From an uncultured Ignavibacteria bacterium (GTDB taxonomy: Bacteria > Bacteroidota > Ignavibacteria > Tepidaquicellales > Tepidaquicellaceae), in NCBI GenBank assembly GCA_937924675.1, contig CALEVL010000235.1, forward strand, positions 1 to 5,754: 5,754 nucleotides of DNA. The letters are read 5' to 3'. The notes under the pieces were generated by a model. It was not told where the DNA came from and searched no databases. It worked only from the letters and a program-made list of their open reading frames with translations. This document shows positions 1-5,754 of this stretch, piece after piece (within the stretch, counting starts at the first letter, position 1; every line of letters begins with the position of its first letter). A program made the translations under genes and the position numbers.

Positions 1-1253
1 AGGGGTTGAGCTATACACTCGGATTAACGGGAGTTGGCAACAGACCATATGCGCAATTAAACAACGGCTCACTCTTGTTGATTGCCAACTCATCAATACA
101 GCTGCGGAGATGGACACACATAGCATTTAGTTACAGTGGTTCATCCGCATGGATGGCGCTATACATTGACGGGAAGGAAAATGTAAGGCAGAATTTTAAT
201 CCGGGTGCAATACTTGTATCCAATGATTCACTTCAGATAGGCAGAAGCGAATTGAATGTTACATTGAACGGGAGAGTTGACGAAGTGAGAATCAGCAGAT
301 TCGCAAAAGATGAAGCAACCATAGCGAGATACATGCATACGAGTCTGGACAATCTGAACTCATCACAATTTCCTATGCCATTTGTGTCATTCGGTTTTGA
401 TGGAAACACAAAAGACAATGTAACTCAATCAAAAATTCTCTTCCTAAGAGGCAATTCATATTTTGAGTGGGTGAATGCAGTAAATAATGCAGGAGGTACT
501 TCGCAAGCGCCGATGATACGATTAAGAGAAACTGATATTGGAATTCAGACAGCATTCAGAAGTGTAATGCCTTTTTCAGTGCGCAACAATTCTTCTGCAC
601 GTGATTCCATTCTAGTAAGCAATGTCTCAGGAAGCAGCAGGCTCAAAGTGGTTGTTCTTCTCGGGCATACATACATGGATGATATTGACCTGTCTTTACG
701 ATCTCCAACAGGAACATCTTACATCTTATCCAATGACAGAGGCGGTACTAACAATGACATGCTCACAATGTTTTATGATCTGGCAGACAGCGCAGGTTCT
801 GATCTCAATGCACCATCATCCATGATGATAAAACCGCAGGCCGGATTTGGCAATGCCGGAAGCAATGCAAACGGTTACTGGCGGCTCACTGTAACGGATG
901 ATAATGCGACAAATGTTGATTCGGGAATTGTTTACAGGTGGTGGCTTGAGTTTGAACAGCCGACTGTGATAGCAAATAACTTAACTCCCTCTCGAATTGA
1001 GCTTCGGCAAAATTATCCGAATCCGTTCAATCCAGGTACAGTGATAAGTTACAGGTTGTTGGCGTCAGGTTACATTTCGCTGAAGTTGTTTGATATTACC
1101 GGAAGGCAAGTTGCAGTGCTCGAAGAGGGCAGGAAAGAAGCAGGTGAGCACGAGCTGAAATTTGATGCAGGTGATCTCGCGGGTGGAGTATACTTCTACA
1201 AACTCACTGCAGGCGGGGTTGAAGAGGTAAGGAAGCTGATACTTCTCAAATAA
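1..1253 (+). CDS. Secreted LamG / P-domain surface protein with T9SS type A sorting tail (5' partial)
   Basis: The frame is open to the left edge (GGG at 3-5, no stop), and the TTG at 6 falls inside a lectin-like fold, so the true start and any signal peptide lie outside the window. Numbering from codon 6: residues 1-112 look like a LamG/concanavalin A-like domain (WTHIAFSYSG, MALYIDGK, LQIGR, GRVDEVRISRFA). Residues about 185-320 look like a proprotein-convertase P-domain (LKVVVLLGHTYMDDIDLSL, SPTGTSYIL, NGYWRLTVTDD, GIVYRWWLEF), a beta-sandwich common in secreted proteases and adhesins. Residues 336-415 form a T9SS type A sorting domain (NYPNPFNP, LKLFDITGRQV, LAGGVYFYKL, ending KLILLK), which targets proteins through the outer membrane for surface attachment or release. 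No catalytic domain is visible; one could lie upstream. The C-terminus is intact. Binding target unknown; a peptidase, adhesin or glycan-binding role is possible. Confidence 0.9.
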   Translation, partial: GLSYTLGLTGVGNRPYAQLNNGSLLLIANSSIQLRRWTHIAFSYSGSSAWMALYIDGKENVRQNFNPGAILVSNDSLQIGRSELNVTLNGRVDEVRISRFAKDEATIARYMHTSLDNLNSSQFPMPFVSFGFDGNTKDNVTQSKILFLRGNSYFEWVNAVNNAGGTSQAPMIRLRETDIGIQTAFRSVMPFSVRNNSSARDSILVSNVSGSSRLKVVVLLGHTYMDDIDLSLRSPTGTSYILSNDRGGTNNDMLTMFYDLADSAGSDLNAPSSMMIKPQAGFGNAGSNANGYWRLTVTDDNATNVDSGIVYRWWLEFEQPTVIANNLTPSRIELRQNYPNPFNPGTVISYRLLASGYISLKLFDITGRQVAVLEEGRKEAGEHELKFDAGDLAGGVYFYKLTAGGVEEVRKLILLK

Positions 1254-1284
1254 TTAAAAATTAAAAAATAGAAATTAAAAATAA
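1252..1284 (+). repeat. Left arm of a 33-bp AT-rich inverted repeat (heptad units)
   Basis: This arm starts inside the TAA stop of the surface-protein gene. It is made of 7-bp units (AATTAAA, AATTAAA, AAATAGA, AATTAAA, AATAA). By hand comparison, 28 of 33 positions match the reverse complement of 1360-1392. On the + strand it carries TAA or TAG in all three frames (1255, 1262, 1269). It could pair with the right arm in RNA, but there is no GC-rich stem or terminal U tract, so it is not a standard intrinsic terminator. Confidence 0.7.
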
Positions 1285-1301
1285 TTCAGATATTCCTTAC
1301 C

Positions 1302-1314
1302 TTGTGTAACACAA
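1302..1314. promoter_or_regulatory. 13-bp perfect palindrome, possible operator
   Basis: TTGTGT and ACACAA are perfect 6-bp inverted arms around a single central A (1308). The site lies near the middle of the gap, about 77 bp before the cyclase start, where an operator could sit. The arms do not match the CRP consensus (TGTGA-N6-TCACA). No regulator can be assigned from the window, and it could be chance in AT-rich DNA. Confidence 0.3.
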
Positions 1315-1320
1315 ATTTGC

Positions 1321-1328
1321 GGAGGGGG
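1321..1328 (+). promoter_or_regulatory. Orphan Shine-Dalgarno-like sequence (GGAGGGGG)
   Basis: This is the strongest ribosome-binding-like sequence in the window, but it does not serve the annotated cyclase start 62 nt downstream. Two start codons follow it. TTG at 1331 is in frame with the cyclase but stops at TAA 1367-1369. ATG at 1338, nine nucleotides downstream, opens a 12-codon frame ending at TAA 1374-1376. Both stops lie in the right AT-rich arm. It may be the relic of an earlier cyclase start, a leader-peptide site, or chance. Confidence 0.35.
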
Positions 1329-1359
1329 TATTGAGAAATGTTATTCAGTCAGATTGCCC

Positions 1360-1392
1360 TTATTTCTAATTTTTAATTTCTAATTTTCAATT
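1360..1392 (+). repeat. Right arm of the 33-bp AT-rich inverted repeat (heptad units)
   Basis: The arm reads as 7-bp units (TTATTTC, TAATTTT, TAATTTC, TAATTTT, CAATT). TAA triplets at 1367, 1374 and 1381 fall in three different frames because the unit length is 7. The arm ends at the second base of the cyclase TTG start (1391-1393), so it supplies the whole sequence immediately upstream of that start and leaves no Shine-Dalgarno there. It mirrors 1252-1284 at 28 of 33 positions; the spacer between the arms is 75 bp. Confidence 0.7.
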
Positions 1393-4279
1393 GGCAAAAC
1401 TCTTTCCTCCAAGCGGTTCAGTAACATTTCTCTTTACTGACATCGAAGGCAGTACAAAACTTGCGCAGGAGTTTCATGAACGACTTCCGGAAGTACTGAA
1501 TCTGCACAACTCAATACTGCAAAACGCAACAGAGGCAAATAACGGATTCGTGTTCAGAATTGTTGGAGATGCTTTCTGCTGTGCATTTGCAAATTGCAAT
1601 GATGCAATCAAAGCTGCAGTTGATGCGCAAAAGGCTTTAGGCGCAGAATCATGGGGAGAAGCCGTGATCAAGGTCAGAATGGGAATTCATTCCGGATATG
1701 CTGAATGGGGCGGTACCGACTATATGGGTTACATTACTCTTGCAAGAGTTAACAGAGTAATGTCAGCAGCTTTCGGTGGTCAGGTACTGGTTTCATCTGA
1801 TTCACATAATCTGTCCGATATTGACGGACTTGAGAATATTTCTTTCCGTGATCTGGGTGAAAGACGGCTTAAAGATCTGATTCAACCGATGAGGATTTAT
1901 CAAATCATTTCTCCCGGTATTCAATCTGATTTTCCTCCACTCAATACTCTTGATGCAAGACCGAACAATCTTCCGGTTCAGTTAACGAGTTTTATCGGCA
2001 GAGAAAAAGATTTGTCGGAACTTAAGAAGTTTTTGTCAAATTCCAGACTTGTAACTCTGCTTGGAACCGGCGGCACCGGGAAGACAAGGCTCGCTCTTCA
2101 GGCAGGTGCCGACATAATTGATGAATTTGAAAACGGCGTATGGTTTGCTGATCTTTCTGCATTGCAGGATCCGCTTCTATTGCCTCAGAATCTGGAACAG
2201 ATGTTTGGCATTAGTGAAAGACCCAAGCAAAGTCAGGAAGAACTTTTGGTCGAATATCTGAAGGATAAAGAACTGCTCATCATTCTCGACAATTGCGAAC
2301 ACTTGATTGAAGCATGCGCAACACTGACAGAAGATATCCTGGAACAGTCATCAAAAGTAAAAATACTTGCAACAAGCCGAGAGTCTTTGAGATGCCATGG
2401 CGAATTAGTTTTCAAAGTATCATCGCTCAAACATCCTGAGCCAAATGAAAAATTGACACCCGAGCAGCTTACACAGTATGAAGCCGTAAGACTTTTCATT
2501 GAACGTGCGCTTGCCGTTAATCCGGCTTTCAGAGTGAACAACAACAATGCACCGGCGCTCGCTCAAATATGCACTCAGCTTGATGGAATTCCTCTCGCGC
2601 TGGAACTTGCAGCCGTACGCATAAAGGTTCTTTCTCTTGAAGACATTTGCTCAAGACTTGAGAACAGGTTTGCTTTGCTTACAGGAGGTAAGCGAACATC
2701 ATTGCCGAGACAAAAGACATTGAGAGCGATGATTGACTGGAGTTTTGATCTTCTTTCGGAAAATGAAAAGATGCTTTGGAGAAGACTTTCCGTTTTCTCC
2801 GGCGGATGGACTCTTGAAGTTGCAGAGCAGGTCTGCTCAGATGAGTTGCTTGATCAATATGATATTCTGGATCTTACAAACGAACTTACGGAGAAGTCTG
2901 TAATTTCATTTTCAGAACAGAGCGGAAAATTCAGAATGCTGGAAACAATCAAACAATATGGTGAAGAAAAGTTGAGGGAAGCCGGAGAAGAAAAGAAGTT
3001 CTACGACAAGCACCTTGACCATTACCTGAGTATGTGCGAAAGTAGTTTCGTTGATATGAACGGTCCGAGATCGAAATTATGGCTGGACAAATTTGAAGAT
3101 GACTATGCAAATATTCAAAGTGCATTAAGATGGGCTTCTGAAAACGGACTCAATGAACAAGGTAATAGGTTATCATTTTCACTCGGGAAGCTGTGGGAAG
3201 TACGAGGATATTTGTTTGAGGGAAATATGTGGCTGCAAAAATTCTTGAATGACACCTCCGGTCTAACTCCACTGACAGTTTCCAAGTCCAAGCGGCTTGC
3301 CGGTATTCTTGCAACAATTCTTGGAGAGAATGAAAGAGCATTGTCTCTCACAAAGGAATCACTGGACGTCAGCAGGGAATTAGATGACAAGAACGGGATA
3401 TCACAATGCCTTAATGTACTTGGAATGATTAGCCTGGATATGTCTAATCTTAAAGATGCCAAGGATTATCTGTCAGAAGCATTGCTCATAAGAAGACAAA
3501 TTGGAAGAAACATTGGATTATGTTCGGCTCTCAACTCCCTTGGACTAATTCTGATTCAAGAAGGTGATTACGAAAAAGCGCTTGATCATTATGAAGAAGC
3601 GCTAGAGATTGCATGTGAGTTTAATGATGATATGTATAAGGGAATACTTTACAACAATATTGGTGAAGTATATGACTACTTGGAAAATTATGAGAAATCA
3701 ATGGAATATTTAGAACTTGGGATGGAAGTTGACAAACACTTGGGAAACAAGAACGGCATTGGTGTATCAATTTATAATCTGGCTATTCTTGCCATGAAGA
3801 AAGAAGACTATGAAGCATCCGAGAAACTATTTTCGGAGAGTTTGGTCATAGCAAAGGAAACAGGTTTCAAACTTTCAGAAGTTTACTCCAAAGTCGGACT
3901 TGGACAAGTATTTGTAGCGATGGGAAATGCTGATGAAGCTGAAGGTCATTTCGTTGAAGTGCTTACGGAATTCAGGGACATAGCAGATGTCAAAAGCGTT
4001 GCACTTTCTCTTGGAGGAATTTCAAGGATCCTTCAGCTCAGGGGAAGGTTTGAAGAGTCAGGCATCATTGCAGGTGCTGCCATCTCAATATTTGAAACTT
4101 CGGGTACATTTTTCGATAAGTATATTGAAATGAACATTGCAAACATTCTGGAACCGCTGAATGCTTCAATTGGACAGGAGGAAACAAACAAACTTCTTGA
4201 TAAAGGCAAGTCTATGAATAAAGCTGAAGCAGAGTCGCTTGCACTCGGATATTTGAAATGGACTGCAGAATCTAAGTAA
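1391..4279 (+). CDS. Class III nucleotide cyclase - STAND ATPase - TPR signalling protein
   Basis: Complete, 962 residues. Residues about 8-173 are a class III adenylate/guanylate cyclase domain: FTDIEGST gives metal ligand D17, and VGDAF gives D60. R56 sits where adenylate cyclases usually have Lys, D110 is in the DY motif, A118 replaces the usual Asn, and R122 is the retained Arg. After a conserved linker (SDFPPLNTLDARPNNLPVQ, 179-197) comes an NB-ARC/STAND-type ATPase: Walker A GTGGTGKT with K231, Walker B LLIILDNCEH with D300, sensor-like TSRE with R330, GIPLALEL at 399-406, and a winged-helix-like segment (RRLSVFSGGWTLE, from 464). TPRs fill about 636-900, followed by a tail typical of this ATPase family. 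No signal peptide or membrane segment is seen, so it is probably cytoplasmic. There is no LuxR-type HTH, so a direct DNA-binding role is not indicated. TTG 1391 is the only ordinary start between stop TAA 1367 and the cyclase core, though no Shine-Dalgarno precedes it. Cyclase activity is inferred and uncertain. Confidence 0.93.
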   Translation: MAKLFPPSGSVTFLFTDIEGSTKLAQEFHERLPEVLNLHNSILQNATEANNGFVFRIVGDAFCCAFANCNDAIKAAVDAQKALGAESWGEAVIKVRMGIHSGYAEWGGTDYMGYITLARVNRVMSAAFGGQVLVSSDSHNLSDIDGLENISFRDLGERRLKDLIQPMRIYQIISPGIQSDFPPLNTLDARPNNLPVQLTSFIGREKDLSELKKFLSNSRLVTLLGTGGTGKTRLALQAGADIIDEFENGVWFADLSALQDPLLLPQNLEQMFGISERPKQSQEELLVEYLKDKELLIILDNCEHLIEACATLTEDILEQSSKVKILATSRESLRCHGELVFKVSSLKHPEPNEKLTPEQLTQYEAVRLFIERALAVNPAFRVNNNNAPALAQICTQLDGIPLALELAAVRIKVLSLEDICSRLENRFALLTGGKRTSLPRQKTLRAMIDWSFDLLSENEKMLWRRLSVFSGGWTLEVAEQVCSDELLDQYDILDLTNELTEKSVISFSEQSGKFRMLETIKQYGEEKLREAGEEKKFYDKHLDHYLSMCESSFVDMNGPRSKLWLDKFEDDYANIQSALRWASENGLNEQGNRLSFSLGKLWEVRGYLFEGNMWLQKFLNDTSGLTPLTVSKSKRLAGILATILGENERALSLTKESLDVSRELDDKNGISQCLNVLGMISLDMSNLKDAKDYLSEALLIRRQIGRNIGLCSALNSLGLILIQEGDYEKALDHYEEALEIACEFNDDMYKGILYNNIGEVYDYLENYEKSMEYLELGMEVDKHLGNKNGIGVSIYNLAILAMKKEDYEASEKLFSESLVIAKETGFKLSEVYSKVGLGQVFVAMGNADEAEGHFVEVLTEFRDIADVKSVALSLGGISRILQLRGRFEESGIIAGAAISIFETSGTFFDKYIEMNIANILEPLNASIGQEETNKLLDKGKSMNKAEAESLALGYLKWTAESK
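3296..4090 (+). repeat. TPR array of the cyclase-STAND protein, 40-residue period
   Basis: From residue 674 to 873 (bases 3410-4009), five consecutive units are each exactly 40 residues. They start LNVLGM, LNSLGL, YNNIGE, IYNLAI and KVGLGQ. A shorter unit precedes them (about 636-673) and a further one begins at 874 (LGGISR). Typical TPR positions are visible, for example GDYEKALDHYEEAL at 725-738. TPRs of this extended length are known as ligand- or protein-binding superhelices in MalT-like and AfsR-like STAND proteins, so this is the likely sensor part. The ligand cannot be read from sequence. Confidence 0.8.
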
Positions 4280-4330
4280 CAACTTTTATTCAAAGTCACA
4301 AATCTGCTTCAGTAATATGTACCCCGGAAA

Positions 4331-4378
4331 TATCATAGATTCATAAGTTACAATTATCAATTTTCCCCCTTATGATAA
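4331..4378 (+). other. Cluster of alternative short inverted repeats
   Basis: The segment around 4369-4378 (CTTATGATAA) can pair with three upstream stretches: TATCATA at 4331-4337, TCATAAG at 4341-4347 and TTATCA at 4354-4359. The stems are 6-7 bp with loops of 13-33 nt, and they exclude one another. No U tract follows, so this is not a convincing terminator. It lies shortly after the first cyclase gene; AT-rich composition makes coincidental pairing likely. Confidence 0.2.
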
Positions 4379-4434
4379 CAGTTCCTACCGGCAATGTAAT
4401 ATTCTTATGTTAAGATTGCTTTGAATGATTAACA

Positions 4435-4449
4435 AAGTTGAATTAACTT
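4435..4449. promoter_or_regulatory. 15-bp palindrome, possible operator of the second cyclase gene
   Basis: AAGTT and AACTT are perfect 5-bp inverted arms around GAATT. The site lies 50-64 bp before the TTG start of the downstream gene and just upstream of, or overlapping, the candidate promoter elements, a placement suited to a repressor or activator site. It also lies within a cluster of TTGAAT-like hexamers (4421, 4438, 4448, and TTGAAC at 4474). No regulator family is recognised. Confidence 0.3.
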
Positions 4450-4476
4450 GAATCAAAGAAATTATGAATAACTTTG
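4447..4476 (+). promoter_or_regulatory. Candidate Bacteroidota-type promoter for the second cyclase gene
   Basis: TAACTTTG at 4469-4476 fits the TAnnTTTG -7 element known from Bacteroides. A CTTG at 4447-4450 lies 18 nt upstream, roughly where the TTTG -33 element belongs, though it matches imperfectly. Transcription would begin only a few bases before the ribosome-binding site, giving a very short leader. Whether this lineage uses Bacteroides-type promoters is uncertain. Confidence 0.35.
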
Positions 4477-4482
4477 AACGGC

Positions 4483-4488
4483 AGGTGA
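4483..4488 (+). promoter_or_regulatory. Ribosome-binding site (AGGTGA) for the second cyclase gene
   Basis: AGGTGA ends 10 nt before TTG 4499, a workable though slightly long spacing. It supports this TTG as the start: the in-frame stop TGA at 4475-4477 closes the frame upstream, and no ATG or GTG lies between that stop and the conserved cyclase core. Confidence 0.5.
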
Positions 4489-4498
4489 AGAAATAAAA

Positions 4499-5754
4499 TT
4501 GAACAATACACTCGGAAATATTAATCCGCCTTCAGGGAGCGTAACATTTCTTTTCACTGACATAGAAGGAAGCACATTGCTTGCACAGAAATATCATAAT
4601 AAGCTTCCTGTGGAATTGCTCAAGCACAATTCGATATTGAATGAAGCCATCGGTAAGCACAGCGGATATGTGTTCAAGATAATCGGTGATGCCTTCTGCT
4701 GTGCATTTGCAAAGACTGCGGATGCCGTCAACGCAGCGACCGAAATTCAGAAAAAGTTGAGTGAAGTAGAATGGGATGAAGCGATAATCAAAATCAGAAT
4801 TGGTATTCACTCCGGAGTTGCATTATGGGATGGAAAGAATTACGACGGATATCTTACAATCTCCCGTGCAGAGAGAGTTATGTCAGCAGCATACGGCGAG
4901 CAGATTCTGATCTCTGATGATGCTTATCAGAAGCTTTCGAATGATAATTCAAACGAATACTATTCGGTACTTGACAAGGGAATTTCATTTTTTGATCTGG
5001 GTGAAAAAAAGTTAAAGGATCTTGTAAGCCCAGTCAGATTGTATCAGGTAAATGCTCCGGGATTGAGGTCAGATTTTCCTCCGCTAAAGACACTTGACGC
5101 TCGTCCAAACAATCTGCCTGTGCAGATAAGCAATTTCATTGGCAGGGAAAATGACATTAAGCAGATCAGCGGAAATCTAGGAGCAGCATCCCTTATCACA
5201 TTGACCGGCTCCGGAGGTTCAGGCAAGACAAGACTTGCTTTGCAAGCCGGCGCAGAGGTGATAGATAACTTCGCTGATGGTGTATGGTTCATTGAATTAG
5301 CTCAACTCAATGATGGAGATCTTCTTGCGCAGGTGATCGGCCGTACTTTCGGACTGGATGAAAATTCAGGAAATAAACCGGATGAAGCACTGATCGAATT
5401 TCTTAAGAAGAAAGAAGCGCTGCTTATAATAGACAACTGCGAGCATATTATTGATGCGAGTGCAAAGCTGACTGAGAAATTACTGATCAACTGTCCGCGG
5501 CTGAAGATCATTGCCACTAGCCGTGAAGCATTGAAGATCAGCGGTGAGAAGATTATCAGAGTAGATTCTCTTACAACACCTGATCCGGATGAGCTGGCAA
5601 CAACTGAATCGATCTCGCAATTTGAAGCAGTAAGATTATTCATAGACAGAGCATTGGCTGTTAATTCAGATTTTCAGGTCAACAATGAAAATGCTCCTGC
5701 ACTCGCTGAGATATGTTGCCGACTGGATGGAATACCTCTGGCGATTGAACTTGC
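4499..5754 (+). CDS. Second class III cyclase - STAND ATPase protein, tandem paralogue (3' partial)
   Basis: The frame starts at TTG 4499 and runs off the right edge after 418 codons. Cyclase domain: FTDIEGST (D21), IGDAF (D64), K60 at the usual adenine-recognising Lys position, N114 where the first copy has D110, S122 where class III enzymes have Asn, and retained R126. Relative to the upstream copy there are 8 extra residues between the cyclase core and the linker (SDFPPLKTLDARPNNLPVQ, 191-209). The ATPase has Walker A GSGGSGKT (K243), Walker B ALLIIDNCEH (D312), TSRE (R342) and GIPLAIEL (411-418). The rest of the ATPase, the winged helix and probably a TPR array should lie beyond the window. 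Over the first cyclase segment (15-70 here, 11-66 there) I count 37 of 56 identical residues. It sits 219 bp after the first copy with its own candidate promoter, so the two may be expressed separately. Confidence 0.9.
   Translation, partial: MNNTLGNINPPSGSVTFLFTDIEGSTLLAQKYHNKLPVELLKHNSILNEAIGKHSGYVFKIIGDAFCCAFAKTADAVNAATEIQKKLSEVEWDEAIIKIRIGIHSGVALWDGKNYDGYLTISRAERVMSAAYGEQILISDDAYQKLSNDNSNEYYSVLDKGISFFDLGEKKLKDLVSPVRLYQVNAPGLRSDFPPLKTLDARPNNLPVQISNFIGRENDIKQISGNLGAASLITLTGSGGSGKTRLALQAGAEVIDNFADGVWFIELAQLNDGDLLAQVIGRTFGLDENSGNKPDEALIEFLKKKEALLIIDNCEHIIDASAKLTEKLLINCPRLKIIATSREALKISGEKIIRVDSLTTPDPDELATTESISQFEAVRLFIDRALAVNSDFQVNNENAPALAEICCRLDGIPLAIEL

Noticed and set aside
6..8. TTG as the true start of the surface protein
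   Set aside because: The frame stays open to the left edge and the TTG falls within a lectin-like fold, with no signal peptide after it although the protein carries a secretion tail.
622..825. Overlapping 67-codon frame on the + strand
   Set aside because: It lies wholly inside the P-domain coding sequence in another frame and shows no recognisable domain; a shadow.
1252..1392. Intrinsic terminator or insertion sequence
   Set aside because: The stem is nearly all A/T with a 75-nt loop and no terminal U tract. There is no transposase frame, and I see no target-site duplication at the ends.
2233..2547. Antisense open frame in the ATPase region, with similar ones at 3115-3462, 4532-4810, 5044-5292 and 5302-5643
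   Set aside because: All lie opposite conserved coding sequence, have low-complexity Ser/Leu-rich translations and no recognisable motif; they mirror codon bias of the real genes.
4100..4279. C-terminal LuxR-type DNA-binding domain on the first cyclase-STAND protein
   Set aside because: Related ATPases often carry one, but the tail after the TPRs shows no HTH signature and the protein ends at residue 962.
5004..5010. Run of seven A as a slippage or frameshift site
   Set aside because: The frame is intact through it and matches the paralogue on both sides (DLGE before, LKDL after), so no frameshift is indicated.
1..5754. CRISPR array, tRNA or rRNA genes
   Set aside because: No spaced direct repeats of CRISPR type and no tRNA- or rRNA-like sequence were seen; the gaps are only 137 and 219 bp.

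Overview
The window reads as a piece of a Bacteroidota/FCB-group chromosome, most likely an Ignavibacteria or Chlorobi-related lineage. The main clue is the C-terminal type IX secretion (T9SS) sorting domain of the first protein, with its NYPNPFNP motif. AT-rich intergenic DNA and a weak or missing Shine-Dalgarno signal at one gene fit this. The lineage is inferred; no marker gene is present. All three genes are on the + strand, and the open frames on the - strand look like shadows of them.

Layout. (1) Positions 1-1253 hold the 3' part of a secreted, multi-domain surface protein: LamG-like lectin fold, proprotein-convertase P-domain, T9SS sorting tail. (2) Positions 1254-1390 are a gap bounded by two inverted AT-rich arms (1252-1284 and 1360-1392). 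The arms are built of 7-bp units and carry stop codons in all three forward frames. The left arm begins in the stop codon of gene 1 and the right arm ends in the TTG start of gene 2. Between them lie a 13-bp palindrome and a strong orphan ribosome-binding site. (3) Positions 1391-4279 encode a complete 962-residue signalling protein: class III nucleotide cyclase domain, STAND/NB-ARC-type P-loop ATPase, and a TPR array. (4) Positions 4280-4498 are a 219-bp gap with candidate promoter and operator elements. (5) From 4499 to the right edge runs a second, paralogous cyclase-STAND gene, cut off within the ATPase module.

How the genes work together. The two cyclase-STAND genes are a tandem duplicate with the same domain order. 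The TPR region probably senses a ligand or partner, the ATPase acts as a nucleotide-dependent switch, and the cyclase is either the output or a second regulatory input. Both copies depart from the class III catalytic signature: the transition-state Asn position is Ala in one and Ser in the other. They also differ from each other at the base-recognition positions, so they may differ in substrate or activity. The upstream surface protein has no evident functional link to them. The architecture is a known family; the points most worth following are the active-site divergence and the unusual stop-to-start repeat element.
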